The notes: a model not told the origin generated them from the sequence alone. Shown: positions 50,364 through 59,224, counted from the stretch's first letter. The stretch is 64,000 nucleotides of DNA from Actinacidiphila yanglinensis (GCF_900107965.1 NZ_FNVU01000020.1:1-64000), one strand, 5' to 3'. Program-made: numbers and translations.

Positions 50364-50563
50364 CCGTCGGGGGAGGTAGGGTGCGGGCGATGACTACCGG
50401 GACGGCTTCGCGCCACACACGGAACGGCGACCCGGTGCCCTCCTGAGCGCCGTGGGGGCCCATGGGGGCCCGCCGTTCGACCGGGGACCCGCCGCCCGTG
50501 CGCGGGCTCCGCCTCCTTCGTGGTGACCCCAGGCCCCACACGTCCACCACGACAGGAGAGCCC

Positions 50564-51313
50564 ATGCCCACCGAGACGCTGCTGATCCGCACCCCGGACG
50601 GCGAGGCCGACGCCTTCGCCGCCTCCCCCGACGACGACGCACCGCACCCCGGAGTGCTGCTGTACCCCGACGCCTTCGGCGTGCGGCCCGAGTTGGAGCA
50701 GCGGGCCGTCCAACTGGCCGCGCACGGCTACGCCGTACTCGTCCCCAACGTCTTCTACCGGCACCGCCCGGCACCGGTGACCGAGCTGCCCGAGCACATC
50801 GGGGAGGACGTCCGGCCCGCGATCATCGCCCGGTTGATGCCCCTGGTCGACGCGCACACCCCCGAGCGCGTCCTGCGTGACGCCGACGCCTACCTCGGCC
50901 TCCTCGCCGACCGGCCCGAGGTCGGCGGTGGACCGGTCGCCGTGGTCGGCTACTGCGTGGGCGCCGTCCTGGCGCTGCGCACCGCGGCCGCCCGTCCCGA
51001 CCGGGTGGCCGCGGTCGCCGGGTTCCACCCGGGCTTCCTCGTCACCGGCGCGCCGGACAGCGCGCACCGCCTCCTGTCCCGGCTCGCCGCGGAGGTCCAT
51101 CTCGGGCTCGCCGAGGGCGACATGTCCCCCGCGGCCAGGGCCGAGCTCCGGCAGGCCCTGGACGCGGCGGGCGTCGACCACACCACCGAGGTCCATCCCG
51201 GCACCCTGCACGGCTTCACCATGTCCGACACGGACGCGTTCCATCCCGGCGCCACACGCCACCACTGGGACCGCCTGCTCTCCCTCCTCGCGCGCACCCT
51301 GCCCGCGGGCTGA
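50564..51313 (+). CDS. Dienelactone hydrolase family protein
   Basis: 249 residues from ATG 50564 (AGGAGAGCCC upstream). α/β-hydrolase layout with PGVLLYPDAFGVRPELEQRA, the nucleophile elbow VGYCVGAVLAL (Cys rather than Ser) and the catalytic His in PGTLHGFTM; the acid residue is probably Asp near 170-180. The family hydrolyses dienelactone and related esters; with no aromatic catabolism genes close by, the substrate is open. Confidence 0.9.
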   Translation: MPTETLLIRTPDGEADAFAASPDDDAPHPGVLLYPDAFGVRPELEQRAVQLAAHGYAVLVPNVFYRHRPAPVTELPEHIGEDVRPAIIARLMPLVDAHTPERVLRDADAYLGLLADRPEVGGGPVAVVGYCVGAVLALRTAAARPDRVAAVAGFHPGFLVTGAPDSAHRLLSRLAAEVHLGLAEGDMSPAARAELRQALDAAGVDHTTEVHPGTLHGFTMSDTDAFHPGATRHHWDRLLSLLARTLPAG

Positions 51314-51322
51314 CGTCCCCCT

Positions 51323-51363
51323 CGGCCGGCCCGCGCCCGACGCCCGACGGCGCGGGCCGGCCG
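51323..51363. terminator. Bidirectional terminator hairpin
   Basis: Perfect 15-bp stem CGGCCGGCCCGCGCC (51323-51337) / GGCGCGGGCCGGCCG (51349-51363), 11-base loop, between convergent genes. Confidence 0.75.
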
Positions 51364-51371
51364 GGACGGCG

Positions 51372-52022
51372 CTAGGCAGCCGGGGGACCGGGAGGCGCGG
51401 GGGTGGACAGGAAGGTGCGGATACGGGCGCGCTCCCAGGGGGTGGGATCACCGTCGGGGTAGGGCTGGGACTCCAGCCAGCGCCACAGCAGGTTCAGGAC
51501 GTCCCGGACCGGGGTGCCCGGCCAGGGAGAGCGCAGCAGCACGTAGGGATCGGCGGGGCGGCCCGGGCGCGTCTCGGGGAGACTGCGGCGGTGGGCGGCG
51601 GGCCACGCCTGGGGCACTGTCGGGCTGCCGGTCAACTCCTCCGCGGGGGCGAACCCCTGGGCGATGAGGTCGGCGGCGCCGGGCGGCAGCCAGCGCGAGC
51701 GGTGGACGGGGTCGCCGAGGTCGGCCCGCCGCAGGGCGGCCAGGGGCGCGCGGATGCCCTCGTCGACGTCCTGGGCGGTGCGCTGCCAGGTCCGGTCGTG
51801 CCGCGCGACCAGCGCCTCGTCGTCGCCGGCCGCCAGATGCTCCTCGCACCGCCCGCACAGCGCGATCTCCTGCGCCCAGACGTGCCCCTTGCCGTACACC
51901 TGGTGCCGGGAGAGGTCGGTGTCCAGACGGTGCACCCACACGCCCGGCCGCGCGGCGCACCAGGCGCACGAGGGCCCGCCGCCGTGCTGCCGGGACTGCC
52001 GGGACTCTCCGTCACCATCCAT
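51372..52022 (-). CDS. Hypothetical protein with two Cys pairs
   Basis: 216 residues. Cys pairs CAWC (about 19-22) and CGRC (about 56-59) are spaced like a small zinc-binding domain, with RHQVYGKGHVWAQEIALCG between them. The rest is Trp/Pro-rich and soluble (QPYPDGDPTPWERARIRTFL near the end). I do not recognise a named family. Codon usage and the ATG start are ordinary for the genome, so it is probably real. Confidence 0.65.
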   Translation of the reverse strand: MDGDGESRQSRQHGGGPSCAWCAARPGVWVHRLDTDLSRHQVYGKGHVWAQEIALCGRCEEHLAAGDDEALVARHDRTWQRTAQDVDEGIRAPLAALRRADLGDPVHRSRWLPPGAADLIAQGFAPAEELTGSPTVPQAWPAAHRRSLPETRPGRPADPYVLLRSPWPGTPVRDVLNLLWRWLESQPYPDGDPTPWERARIRTFLSTPAPPGPPAA

Positions 52023-52065
52023 GGACCGACCCTACGACGCCCCGCCGGCATCCCGCGGTGTGCCG

Positions 52066-52812
52066 TTACGCCGAATCGGCCGGTTCGGCGGCCCAGCGGT
52101 CGATGCGGGCGGTGACGTCCGCGAAGTGCTCGGCGATGGTGGCCGCCGCGGCGTCCGGATCGCGCGAGCGCAGCGCGTCGAGGACCTGGCGGTGCTGGCG
52201 GACCACCTGCTCGTGGTCGGTGCGGGGCTTGCCCACCTCGCGCTCCAGCTGCCGGTAGACCCCCCAGAACAGGGCGATGAGCTGGAGAGCGAGGGCATTG
52301 CCGAGCGGCTCGTACAGTAGTTCGTGGAAGCGCCGGTCGTGGTCGGCGCGTCCGGCGTTCCCGTCGGCTTCCAGCGCGTCCAGCTCGGCCTGGAGGTGGT
52401 CGAGGTCGGCAGGGGCCAGTTCCAGCGCCGAGCGGCGGATCAGGCCGCTCTCCAGCATCGCGCGGACCTCGACGATGTCGCGCAGCGCCCCCGGGTTCTC
52501 GCGGCGCACCGCGAGCCGGGAGTGGAAGAGCAGCCCGGGCGCCATGGACACCAGCTGACCGGTGCCGACGTACGTGCCGTAGCCGTGCCGGATGTCGACG
52601 ATGCCGAGGGCCTGGAGGCCCTTGAGTGCCTCGCGCACCGAGTTGCGGCTGACCCCGAGGATGCGCATCAGCTCGGGCTCGGCGGGCAGGGCGTCGCCCG
52701 GATCGAGGTCCAGCTCGACGATCAGCTCGGTGATCTGGTCCTGCACGGTCGGCCGCCGGCTCCGCGCCGCGATCGCGGTCTCCGGTGCGGGGGGCTTGCG
52801 CTGCGCTGCCAT
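52066..52812 (-). CDS. GntR/FadR-family regulator of the sialic acid genes
   Basis: 248 residues. HTH: LPAEPELMRILGVSRNSVREALKGLQALGIVDIRHGYGTYVG; FCD domain with ALRDIVEVRAMLESGLIRRSA, HDRRFHELLYEPLGNALA and HRQVLDALRSRD. It is divergent from the MFS-lyase-sialidase genes across 84 bp holding nested palindromes, and so should control them in response to sialic acid or a breakdown product. Confidence 0.92.
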   Translation of the reverse strand: MAAQRKPPAPETAIAARSRRPTVQDQITELIVELDLDPGDALPAEPELMRILGVSRNSVREALKGLQALGIVDIRHGYGTYVGTGQLVSMAPGLLFHSRLAVRRENPGALRDIVEVRAMLESGLIRRSALELAPADLDHLQAELDALEADGNAGRADHDRRFHELLYEPLGNALALQLIALFWGVYRQLEREVGKPRTDHEQVVRQHRQVLDALRSRDPDAAAATIAEHFADVTARIDRWAAEPADSA

Positions 52813-52834
52813 GGCGCCTAGGTTACCGCCACGG

Positions 52835-52861
52835 TAGGACGTCGGACGTCCTACGTCCGAC
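52835..52861. promoter_or_regulatory. Two overlapping palindromes, operator of the sialic acid unit
   Basis: TAGGACGT-CGG-ACGTCCTA (52835-52853) and GTCGGACGT-CCT-ACGTCCGAC (52841-52861) overlap by 13 bp and share the ACGTCC core. Three GGACGT/ACGTCC half-sites in a row fit a FadR-type dimer binding in two registers in the divergent gap. Confidence 0.65.
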
Positions 52862-52896
52862 TTCCCCGTTCACCTGCTCCCGAGGATGCGAGCCGC

Positions 52897-54414
52897 ATGA
52901 GCTACTCACAAGCCCCACCGCTCCGTTGGCGTGCGGAACTGTCCGGCAGGGACTGGAAGGCCTTCTCCGCCGCCTGGCTCGGCTACGCGATGGACGGGTT
53001 CGACTTCGTCCTGATCACGCTGGTGCTGACCGAGATCTCCAAGGACTTCCACCTCTCCACGGTCACGGCAGCGACCCTGGTGTCCGCGGCGTTCGTCTCC
53101 CGCTGGTTCGGCGGCCTGGCGATCGGTGCCCTGGGCGACCGGTTCGGCCGCCGCCCGGCGATGGTGCTGAGCATCGGGCTGTACGCCGTCGGGTCGGTGC
53201 TGTGCGGCTTCTCCTGGGGCTACTGGTCGCTCTTCGCGTTCCGCATGGTGGTCGGCCTCGGCATGGCCGGCGAGTACGGCACGAGCGTGACGTACCTCAT
53301 CGAGAGCTGGCCGAAGAGGCTCCGCAACACCGCCAGCGGCATGATCCTGTCCGGCTACCCGCTCGGCGGCGTGCTGGCCGCCAAGGTCTACGCGTGGGTC
53401 GTGCCGCACACCAGTTGGCGGGTGCTGTTCTGGATCGGCATCGTGCCGGTCGTCCTCGCGATCTACCTGCGCCGCCGGCTGCCGGAGGCCACCGAGTGGA
53501 AGGAAGCCGTCGACGCCGGCAACCGCCCGGTCAGCGCGACCGGCGTGCTGTTCTCCGGCGGGCGCCGCAGATGGGTCAACGTGCTGGTCTGCCTTGCCGC
53601 CGCGGTCGCCCTGATCGTGGTGCTGCGCGGCCAGAACACGGCGATCACGCTCGTGCTGATCGCCGCGATCGTCGCCTGCTTCGTCTCCCTGACCGTCCAG
53701 TTCGCCGGGCGGCTGTGGCCCGTCGTGGTCGCGCTGATGGTCACCGTCTTCAGCGCGTTCCTGTACTCCTGGCCGCTCCAGTCGCTGCTGCCGACGTACC
53801 TGAAGACGTCCCTGCACTACAACCCGGACCAGGTGTCCAACGCGCTGCTGTACGCGGGATGCGGCTACGCCGTCGGCTGCGTGGCCAGCGGCTACCTCGG
53901 CGACCGGTTCGGCACCCGCGTCACCTACACCGGGATGCTGATCGTCTCGCTGGCCTTCGTGGTGCCCGTCTTCGCGCTCGGCGGCGGTCACACCGTGTGG
54001 ATGTGGGTGCTGCTGTTCCTGCTGGTCGGCTTCGGGCAGGGCGCCTCCGGGGTGCTGCCGAAGTACGTCAGCGACCACTACCCGCTGAACATCCGGGCCG
54101 CCGCGCTCGGCTTCAGCTACAACGTCGGCGCGCTCGGCGGGGCCGCCGCGCCGGTCCTGGGCACCAAGCTCGCCAAGCCGCTCAGCCTCGGCACGTCCAT
54201 CGCCGTGCTCGGCGTGGCGTTCACCGCCGTGGTCGTCCTGCTGGTGGGATTCAACGTGCCGGTCCGGCTGCAGCGCGCCGCGGACCGCCGTGCCGAACGC
54301 GCCGGCCTGCCACCCCGCACCGGGGAGGAGCCGGCGGTGTTCCTGTCGAAGCCGGGCGGCACCCAGGCCCCGGGCTCCGACCCGAACCTGCGCGCGGGCG
54401 CCGGCCCGGGGTGA
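52897..54414 (+). CDS. nanT: MFS transporter, probable sialic acid importer (NanT-like)
   Basis: 505 residues, 12 membrane segments. Motifs: WLGYAMDGFDFVLITLVL in TM1, GALGDRFGRRPAMV (loop 2-3), RMVVGLGMAGEYGTSVTYLIESWPKRLRN, and SGYLGDRFGTRV. The sequence style is that of NanT/ShiA-like proton symporters. It is followed 53 bp later by a NanA-type lyase and then a sialidase, which supports N-acetylneuraminate as substrate, although the family alone does not prove it. Confidence 0.82.
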   Translation: MSYSQAPPLRWRAELSGRDWKAFSAAWLGYAMDGFDFVLITLVLTEISKDFHLSTVTAATLVSAAFVSRWFGGLAIGALGDRFGRRPAMVLSIGLYAVGSVLCGFSWGYWSLFAFRMVVGLGMAGEYGTSVTYLIESWPKRLRNTASGMILSGYPLGGVLAAKVYAWVVPHTSWRVLFWIGIVPVVLAIYLRRRLPEATEWKEAVDAGNRPVSATGVLFSGGRRRWVNVLVCLAAAVALIVVLRGQNTAITLVLIAAIVACFVSLTVQFAGRLWPVVVALMVTVFSAFLYSWPLQSLLPTYLKTSLHYNPDQVSNALLYAGCGYAVGCVASGYLGDRFGTRVTYTGMLIVSLAFVVPVFALGGGHTVWMWVLLFLLVGFGQGASGVLPKYVSDHYPLNIRAAALGFSYNVGALGGAAAPVLGTKLAKPLSLGTSIAVLGVAFTAVVVLLVGFNVPVRLQRAADRRAERAGLPPRTGEEPAVFLSKPGGTQAPGSDPNLRAGAGPG

Positions 54415-54467
54415 GCCCCGCCGCGCCCGCCGCACCGATCCGTACCCCTCGTGACGAAGAAGGTTTG

Positions 54468-55376
54468 ATGTTCCACGGAGTCGTCCCTCCCCTGTGCACC
54501 CCGCTGACCGACGACGGGGAGGTGGACACCGCGTCGCTGGAACGCCTCACCGCGTTCCAGCTCGACGCGGGCGTCCACGGCCTGTTCGTCGGCGGCTCCA
54601 CCGGGGAGATCGCCCAACTCACCGACACCGCCCGCGACATCGCCCTGCGCACGGTCGTCGCCACGGCCGCCGGGCAGGTCCCCGTCCTGGCCGGCGCCAT
54701 CGACACCGGCACCCTGCGGGTCCTGGACCACGCCCGGCGCGCGAAGGCGATCGGCGCCGACGCGGTGGTGGTCACCGCGCCCTTCTACGTCGGCGTCACC
54801 GAACCGGAGGTGCGCGCGCACTACGAACTGCTGCACGCCGCCCTCGACCTGCCGCTCGTCGCCTACGACATCCCCGCCAACACCGGATTCAAGCTGCCGC
54901 ACGCGCTGCTGGCGAGCCTCGCCCAGGACAAGGTGATCGCGGCGGTCAAGGACTCCTCCGGGGACCTGGAGGGATTCCAGCGCGTGCTGGACGGCACCGC
55001 CGGCAGCGGAGCCGGCTGCCTGACCGGCTCCGAGACCCTCGCCGACCTGGCGATGGCCCGCGGCGCCGACGGGATCGTGCCCGGACTCGGCAACGTCGAC
55101 CCGCACGGCTACGTCCGCCTGTACGACGCTGCCCGGCGCGGCGACCACGCCGCCGCGCAGGCCGAACAGCGGCGCCTCACCGCGCTGTTCGGCATCATCG
55201 AGATCCCCGACCGGACCCGGATCGGGCGCATGTCCGGCGCCCTCGGCGCCTTCAAGGCGGCGCTCGCCGCCCGCGGGGTGATCCGGTCCGGCCGCACCCA
55301 GGCCCCGCTGCTGCCGCTCACCGCGGACGAGGTCCGGGCGGTCGCGGCCCGCCTCGACGCGGCGGGCCTGGGGTAA
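54468..55376 (+). CDS. nanA: N-acetylneuraminate lyase / dihydrodipicolinate synthase family protein
   Basis: 302 residues, ATG with GAAGAAGG upstream. TIM-barrel aldolase motifs: GLFVGGSTGEIAQLT, VVTAPFYVGV, LVAYDIPANTGFKLP (Tyr) and VIAAVKDSSGD (Schiff-base Lys). The family includes NanA, DapA and keto-deoxy-sugar aldolases. Position between a NanT-like transporter and a sialidase argues for cleavage of sialic acid to pyruvate and N-acetylmannosamine. NanK and NanE are not encoded in the window. Confidence 0.82.
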   Translation: MFHGVVPPLCTPLTDDGEVDTASLERLTAFQLDAGVHGLFVGGSTGEIAQLTDTARDIALRTVVATAAGQVPVLAGAIDTGTLRVLDHARRAKAIGADAVVVTAPFYVGVTEPEVRAHYELLHAALDLPLVAYDIPANTGFKLPHALLASLAQDKVIAAVKDSSGDLEGFQRVLDGTAGSGAGCLTGSETLADLAMARGADGIVPGLGNVDPHGYVRLYDAARRGDHAAAQAEQRRLTALFGIIEIPDRTRIGRMSGALGAFKAALAARGVIRSGRTQAPLLPLTADEVRAVAARLDAAGLG

Positions 55377-55531
55377 GGCGGCACCGGCGCCGCCGGCCGG
55401 GAACGGGACCGGGGACCGCACGGCGGCCGGCCGCGGAGACGGTGCGGCGCCGTCACCGGATGCACCGAAGCACTGGCGTCACCGAAGTCCCCGCCGTCAT
55501 CACGTCAACCACCGCAACAGGAGGCCGTCGC

Positions 55532-56737
55532 ATGCTGTTCAGCCGCCGAAAGCTCATCGTGCTGCCACTGGCCGCGGGAGCCCTGTCGTTCGCCGGGCTC
55601 TCGACGAGAGCGGCGGCCGCCACGGGCAGCGGCTCCACCACCCCGGCACCGGAGACCACCGTGTTCACCTCCGGCGCCGACGGCTACGCCGTCTACCGCA
55701 TCCCGGCGGTGGTACGGACGGCGCGCGGCAGCCTGGTGGCGTTCGCCGAGGCCAGGGACAGCAGCTCGGACAGCGCCAGGACCGTCGTCGTGGCCAGGCG
55801 CTCGTCCGACGGCGGCCGGACCTGGGGCGACCAGGCGGTGGTCGCGGGCGACGGCTCGAACACGCACGGGAACCCCTCTCCCGTGGTCGATCCGCGGACC
55901 GGCCGTCTGATCCTGCTGACCTGCACCAACGGCGCCGGCGTGACGGAGGCCGAGATCATGGCGGGCCAGGCGGCGGCGCAGGACGGCCGCCGGGTGTGGG
56001 TGCAGGCCAGCACCGACGACGGCCTGACGTTCAGCCCGCCCCGGGAGATCACCGACGCCACCAAGCACCCGGACTGGCGCTGGTACGCCACCGGCCCCGG
56101 CCACGCGATCGCCCTGGACCGGGGGCCCTACCGCGGCCGGCTGGTCGCGCCGGCCAACCACTCGACGCCGCCGCCGGCGGGCTCCACGGACGTCGGCACC
56201 GAGGCGAAGTACTACGGCGGTCACTGCCTGCTCAGCGACGACGGCGGCACCACCTGGCGGATCGGCTTCGTCGACGACGCCCCGGACGGCGCGATCAACG
56301 CAAACGAGACCGCGGTCGCGCAACTCCCCGATGGCACCGTGTACTTCAACGCCCGCAACCAGAACGGCACCGCGCCCGGCGTCCGCGTCGACGCCCGCAG
56401 CCAGGACGGCGGCGCCCACCTCGACCAGCCGTACGCCCCCCAGGTCCAGCTCGCCGGGCCGGTGGTGGAGGGCAGCCTGCTGCAACCGGACGGAGGGCCG
56501 CTGCTGTTCGCCGGGCCCGCCGACCCCTCGGCGCGCGCCGACATGGCGGTCCGCGCCAGCACCGACGGCGGCCGCACCTGGACGGCCGTCGACACGCTCA
56601 CCCAACTCCCGGCCGGCTACAGCGACCTGGTGCAGACCGGCCCCGACGAGGTCGGCCTGCTCTACGAGACCGGCACGGCCACCGCCTACGACCGGATCGC
56701 GTTCGCCCGCCTTCCGCTGCACGCGTTGCGCCCCTGA
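55532..56737 (+). CDS. nanH: Secreted exo-α-sialidase (GH33)
   Basis: 401 residues from ATG 55532 (GGAGG upstream). Signal SRRKLIVLPLAAGALSFAG is twin-arginine-like. The sialidase fold follows: the Arg of YRIPAVV, four Asp-boxes (SSDGGRTW, STDDGLTF, SDDGGTTW, STDGGRTW), the NANETAVAQLPDGTVYFNARN region with the nucleophile-activating Glu, and a Tyr near the end (LLYETGTATAYDRIAF). It removes terminal sialic acids outside the cell, feeding the transporter and lyase upstream in the same unit. Confidence 0.9.
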   Translation: MLFSRRKLIVLPLAAGALSFAGLSTRAAAATGSGSTTPAPETTVFTSGADGYAVYRIPAVVRTARGSLVAFAEARDSSSDSARTVVVARRSSDGGRTWGDQAVVAGDGSNTHGNPSPVVDPRTGRLILLTCTNGAGVTEAEIMAGQAAAQDGRRVWVQASTDDGLTFSPPREITDATKHPDWRWYATGPGHAIALDRGPYRGRLVAPANHSTPPPAGSTDVGTEAKYYGGHCLLSDDGGTTWRIGFVDDAPDGAINANETAVAQLPDGTVYFNARNQNGTAPGVRVDARSQDGGAHLDQPYAPQVQLAGPVVEGSLLQPDGGPLLFAGPADPSARADMAVRASTDGGRTWTAVDTLTQLPAGYSDLVQTGPDEVGLLYETGTATAYDRIAFARLPLHALRP

Positions 56738-56747
56738 CCGCCCCCCG

Positions 56748-56785
56748 GCGCGTGCCCGCCCCGCACGGGGAGGGCGGGCACGCGC
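56748..56785. terminator. Bidirectional terminator hairpin
   Basis: Perfect 13-bp stem GCGCGTGCCCGCC (56748-56760) / GGCGGGCACGCGC (56773-56785), 12-base loop, between the convergent sialidase and FemX genes. Confidence 0.75.
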
Positions 56786-56844
56786 TCGGGTACGGGGCCG
56801 GGCATGCGATCGGGAGCGTCAACGGCGGTCCTGGCCGGCCGCGT

Positions 56845-57972
56845 TCAGCGGCGGGACAGGTAGGCGTCGAGCGCCCGGTGCAGCACCCGGTTGACCGGGA
56901 AGTCCCACTCGCCGATGTTCTCGCAGGCCTCCCCGCCCGCACCGGACTTGAAGCGCAGCAGGCCCAGGTGCGGGTCGGACTCCTCGACGGTGTCCGTGAT
57001 GCCGCGGAAGTCGTAGACGGAGGCGCCCAGTTCGCACGCGTCCTGCACCATCTGCCACTGGATCGCGTTGTTCGGCTGGACCTCGCGGCGCAGGACGGTG
57101 GAGGCGCCGTAGGAGTACCAGACGTGCCCACCGACCGTCAGCATGGTGGCCGCGGACAGCACGTCGCCGTCGTGGGACGCCAGGTAGAGCCGCATCCGGT
57201 CCGGGTCCTCCGCCGTCAACGCGTCCCACATCCGCTGGAAGTAGCCCAGCGGGCGCGGCACGAAGCCGTCGCGCTCGGCGGTCTCCACGTACAGCCGGTG
57301 GAACTCCGGCAGGTCCGACGCGTCGCCGCGCACCACCTTCACCCCGGCGTTCTCCGCCTTCTTCACGTTGCGCCGCCACTGCTGGCTGAAGCCGCGCAGG
57401 ATGTCCTCCGGCGCCCGGCCCTCGATCGGCAGCTGCCACACGAACCGCGGCTGGCCCGCGCCGAAGCCGTCCGCGCCGGACCGGGCCGGCCGCCACCGCG
57501 CCGCCCGCAGCCGCTCCTCGACCTCGCCCGCGCGCGGGTCCTGCCGGCTCGGCTCGGCATCCCCCAGCCGGGTGACGCCGGGGTCGGCGATCGCGTCCTT
57601 GACCGCCGCCGCGTCCCAGGCGCGCGCCTCGACCCGCGGCCCGACCCTGACCGCGAAGGCGCCCTGGCCCTTGCAGTGCGCCACCAGCGGCTCCAGCCAC
57701 CGCTCCAGGTCCGGCGCGTGCCAGTCGATCACCGGGCCCTCGGGCAGGTATGCCAGCGACCGCCGCACCTTCGGCAGCGGCCGGTAGAGCACCAGCCCCG
57801 CCCCGACCAGCCGCCCGTCCCCGTCGGTCCACCCCAGGCTCTCCGCCCGCCAGTCCGGTTTCACACCGCCCCACGACGGCACCTGCATGTGGCTGGCCGT
57901 CCCGCGTTCCGCCACGAAGTCCCTGTGCTGCCGCGCGCTGATCGGTGCAACGGTGTACGTCGTCGATGCCAT
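56845..57972 (-). CDS. femX: FemX/FemAB-type lipid II glycyltransferase
   Basis: 375 residues from ATG 57972. FemAB signatures: HMQVPSWGGVKPDW, SLAYLPEGPVIDW, QQWRRNVKKAENAGVKV (the conserved RR-N-x-[KR]-x-A motif), RLYLASHDGDVLSAATML and the C-terminal VYDFRGI and FKSGAGG motifs. Uses Gly-tRNA to add the cross-bridge glycine to lipid II, in line with the LL-diaminopimelate-glycine peptidoglycan of streptomycetes. Cytosolic, acting at the membrane. Confidence 0.9.
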   Translation of the reverse strand: MASTTYTVAPISARQHRDFVAERGTASHMQVPSWGGVKPDWRAESLGWTDGDGRLVGAGLVLYRPLPKVRRSLAYLPEGPVIDWHAPDLERWLEPLVAHCKGQGAFAVRVGPRVEARAWDAAAVKDAIADPGVTRLGDAEPSRQDPRAGEVEERLRAARWRPARSGADGFGAGQPRFVWQLPIEGRAPEDILRGFSQQWRRNVKKAENAGVKVVRGDASDLPEFHRLYVETAERDGFVPRPLGYFQRMWDALTAEDPDRMRLYLASHDGDVLSAATMLTVGGHVWYSYGASTVLRREVQPNNAIQWQMVQDACELGASVYDFRGITDTVEESDPHLGLLRFKSGAGGEACENIGEWDFPVNRVLHRALDAYLSRR

Positions 57973-58175
57973 CGGAAGTCTGCCGCCCTTCGCCTGCGCG
58001 GCGGGGAAAGTGCCGCGCGTGAACGTGTCGCGCCGGTTTTCGCAGCGTACGACAGGCCCCTCCGGACGGCTCGGCGCCGAGGCGGGACGGAATCGAGCGG
58101 GCGTTCGGTGTTCCGGGGGGCGTCGCGGCGTCACCGCGCGCCCGCCGCGCGGGCCGAACCGGGGCCGCCGATCGC

Positions 58176-58206
58176 TTGAACCTCCCGCCGGGGGAGGTGG
58201 CAGGGT
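58176..58206 (+). promoter_or_regulatory. MerR-type promoter with 19-bp spacer and dyad operator
   Basis: TTGAAC (58176-58181) and CAGGGT (58201-58206) are 19 bp apart, the overlong spacing MerR proteins untwist. The spacer holds the dyad ACCTCCC (58080-series: 58180-58186) / GGGAGGT (58192-58198). The predicted transcript start falls on the ATG at 58213, so the mRNA is probably leaderless. Confidence 0.75.
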
Positions 58207-58212
58207 GGCGGC

Positions 58213-59196
58213 ATGACCAGCGGCGCGCAGCATTCGATCGGCGACCTGGCCCGGCGCACCGGGCTGACCGTCAAGGCGGTCCGGTACTACTCCGAGCGCG
58301 GGCTGCTGCCGGTGGCCGGCCGCACCCCGGCGGGCCACCGGCGCTACGACGGCACCGCGCTGGCACGGCTGCGGCTGCTGCGCACGCTGCGCGAGCTGGG
58401 CGTCGACCTGGCGACCGCCCGCCGGGTACTGGACCGGGAGCTGTCGCTGCCCGAGGTGGCCCGCGCGCACGCCGACGCGCTCGCCGTGCAGATCCGCCTG
58501 CTGCGTGTGCGCCACGCCGTACTGACCGTGGCGGCCGAACGCGCCGCCACCCCTGAGGAGATGGAACTCGTGCACCGGCTCGCCACACTCTCCGCCGCCG
58601 AACGCGACGCGCTGATCGCCGACTTCCTCGACGCCGTGTTCGACGGCCCGGACACCGACCCCGCGTTCACCGGTGTCCGCCGCTCGCTCACCCCCGAACT
58701 GCCCGACCCCGCGGACCCGGTACGCGTCCAGGCGTGGGTGGAGCTGGCCGAACTCACCCAGGACCCCGGATTCCGCGCCTCCGTACGGCAGACGGCGACG
58801 GTGTGGGCCGCCGGACGCGAGCGTGCGCGGGAAGGGGCCGGCGCGGTGCCCGGTCGCGACCTCTTCGTCGCCGTGCAGCGGTACGCCGCCCCCGAGCTGG
58901 CCGCCGGCACCGCGCCCACGGCAGCCGAGGCCGCTCCGGCCGTCGCCGCACTCGTGGCCGCCTGCGCGGGAGCGGTCGAGGCCGGGAGCGGCGCGGCGCC
59001 CGGCGCCGTGACCGGGACCGGGACCGGGTCGCCCCGGGACGCGCTGCTCGGCCGGCTGCGGGCCGCGAACGACCCGCGGCGCGACCGCTACCTGCACCTC
59101 CTCGCCGTGGTCAACGAGTGGCCGCCGCAGCCGCCGCTCAGCCCCGTGCTCGACTGGGCCGAGCGGGCCGTGACCGCCCACGTGCCCGCCGCCTGA
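58213..59196 (+). CDS. MerR family regulator with long effector domain
   Basis: 327 residues. HTH and wing: SIGDLARRTGLTVKAVRYYSERGLLP and GHRRYDGTALARLRLLRTLRELGVDL. A coiled segment to about 120, then an Ala-rich helical domain of about 200 residues resembling a TipAS-like or drug-binding region but without recognisable motifs. The promoter upstream shows that it regulates itself. No target gene in addition is obvious; it could be a one-gene drug-binding resistance regulator. Confidence 0.9.
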   Translation: MTSGAQHSIGDLARRTGLTVKAVRYYSERGLLPVAGRTPAGHRRYDGTALARLRLLRTLRELGVDLATARRVLDRELSLPEVARAHADALAVQIRLLRVRHAVLTVAAERAATPEEMELVHRLATLSAAERDALIADFLDAVFDGPDTDPAFTGVRRSLTPELPDPADPVRVQAWVELAELTQDPGFRASVRQTATVWAAGRERAREGAGAVPGRDLFVAVQRYAAPELAAGTAPTAAEAAPAVAALVAACAGAVEAGSGAAPGAVTGTGTGSPRDALLGRLRAANDPRRDRYLHLLAVVNEWPPQPPLSPVLDWAERAVTAHVPAA

Positions 59197-59224
59197 TCGG
59201 CGCGTCGGCCGGCGGGGCCGCCCG

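Noticed and set aside
50390..50446. 18-codon ORF after the second LacI-type site
   Set aside because: No ribosome site; the only support is a weak TAGGGT hexamer. Kept as a remark, not a gene.
52886..52900. Four-codon mini-ORF (ATG CGA GCC GCA TGA) overlapping the nanT start
   Set aside because: The GAGG is directly adjacent to its ATG but well placed for nanT, so the mini-ORF is probably chance.
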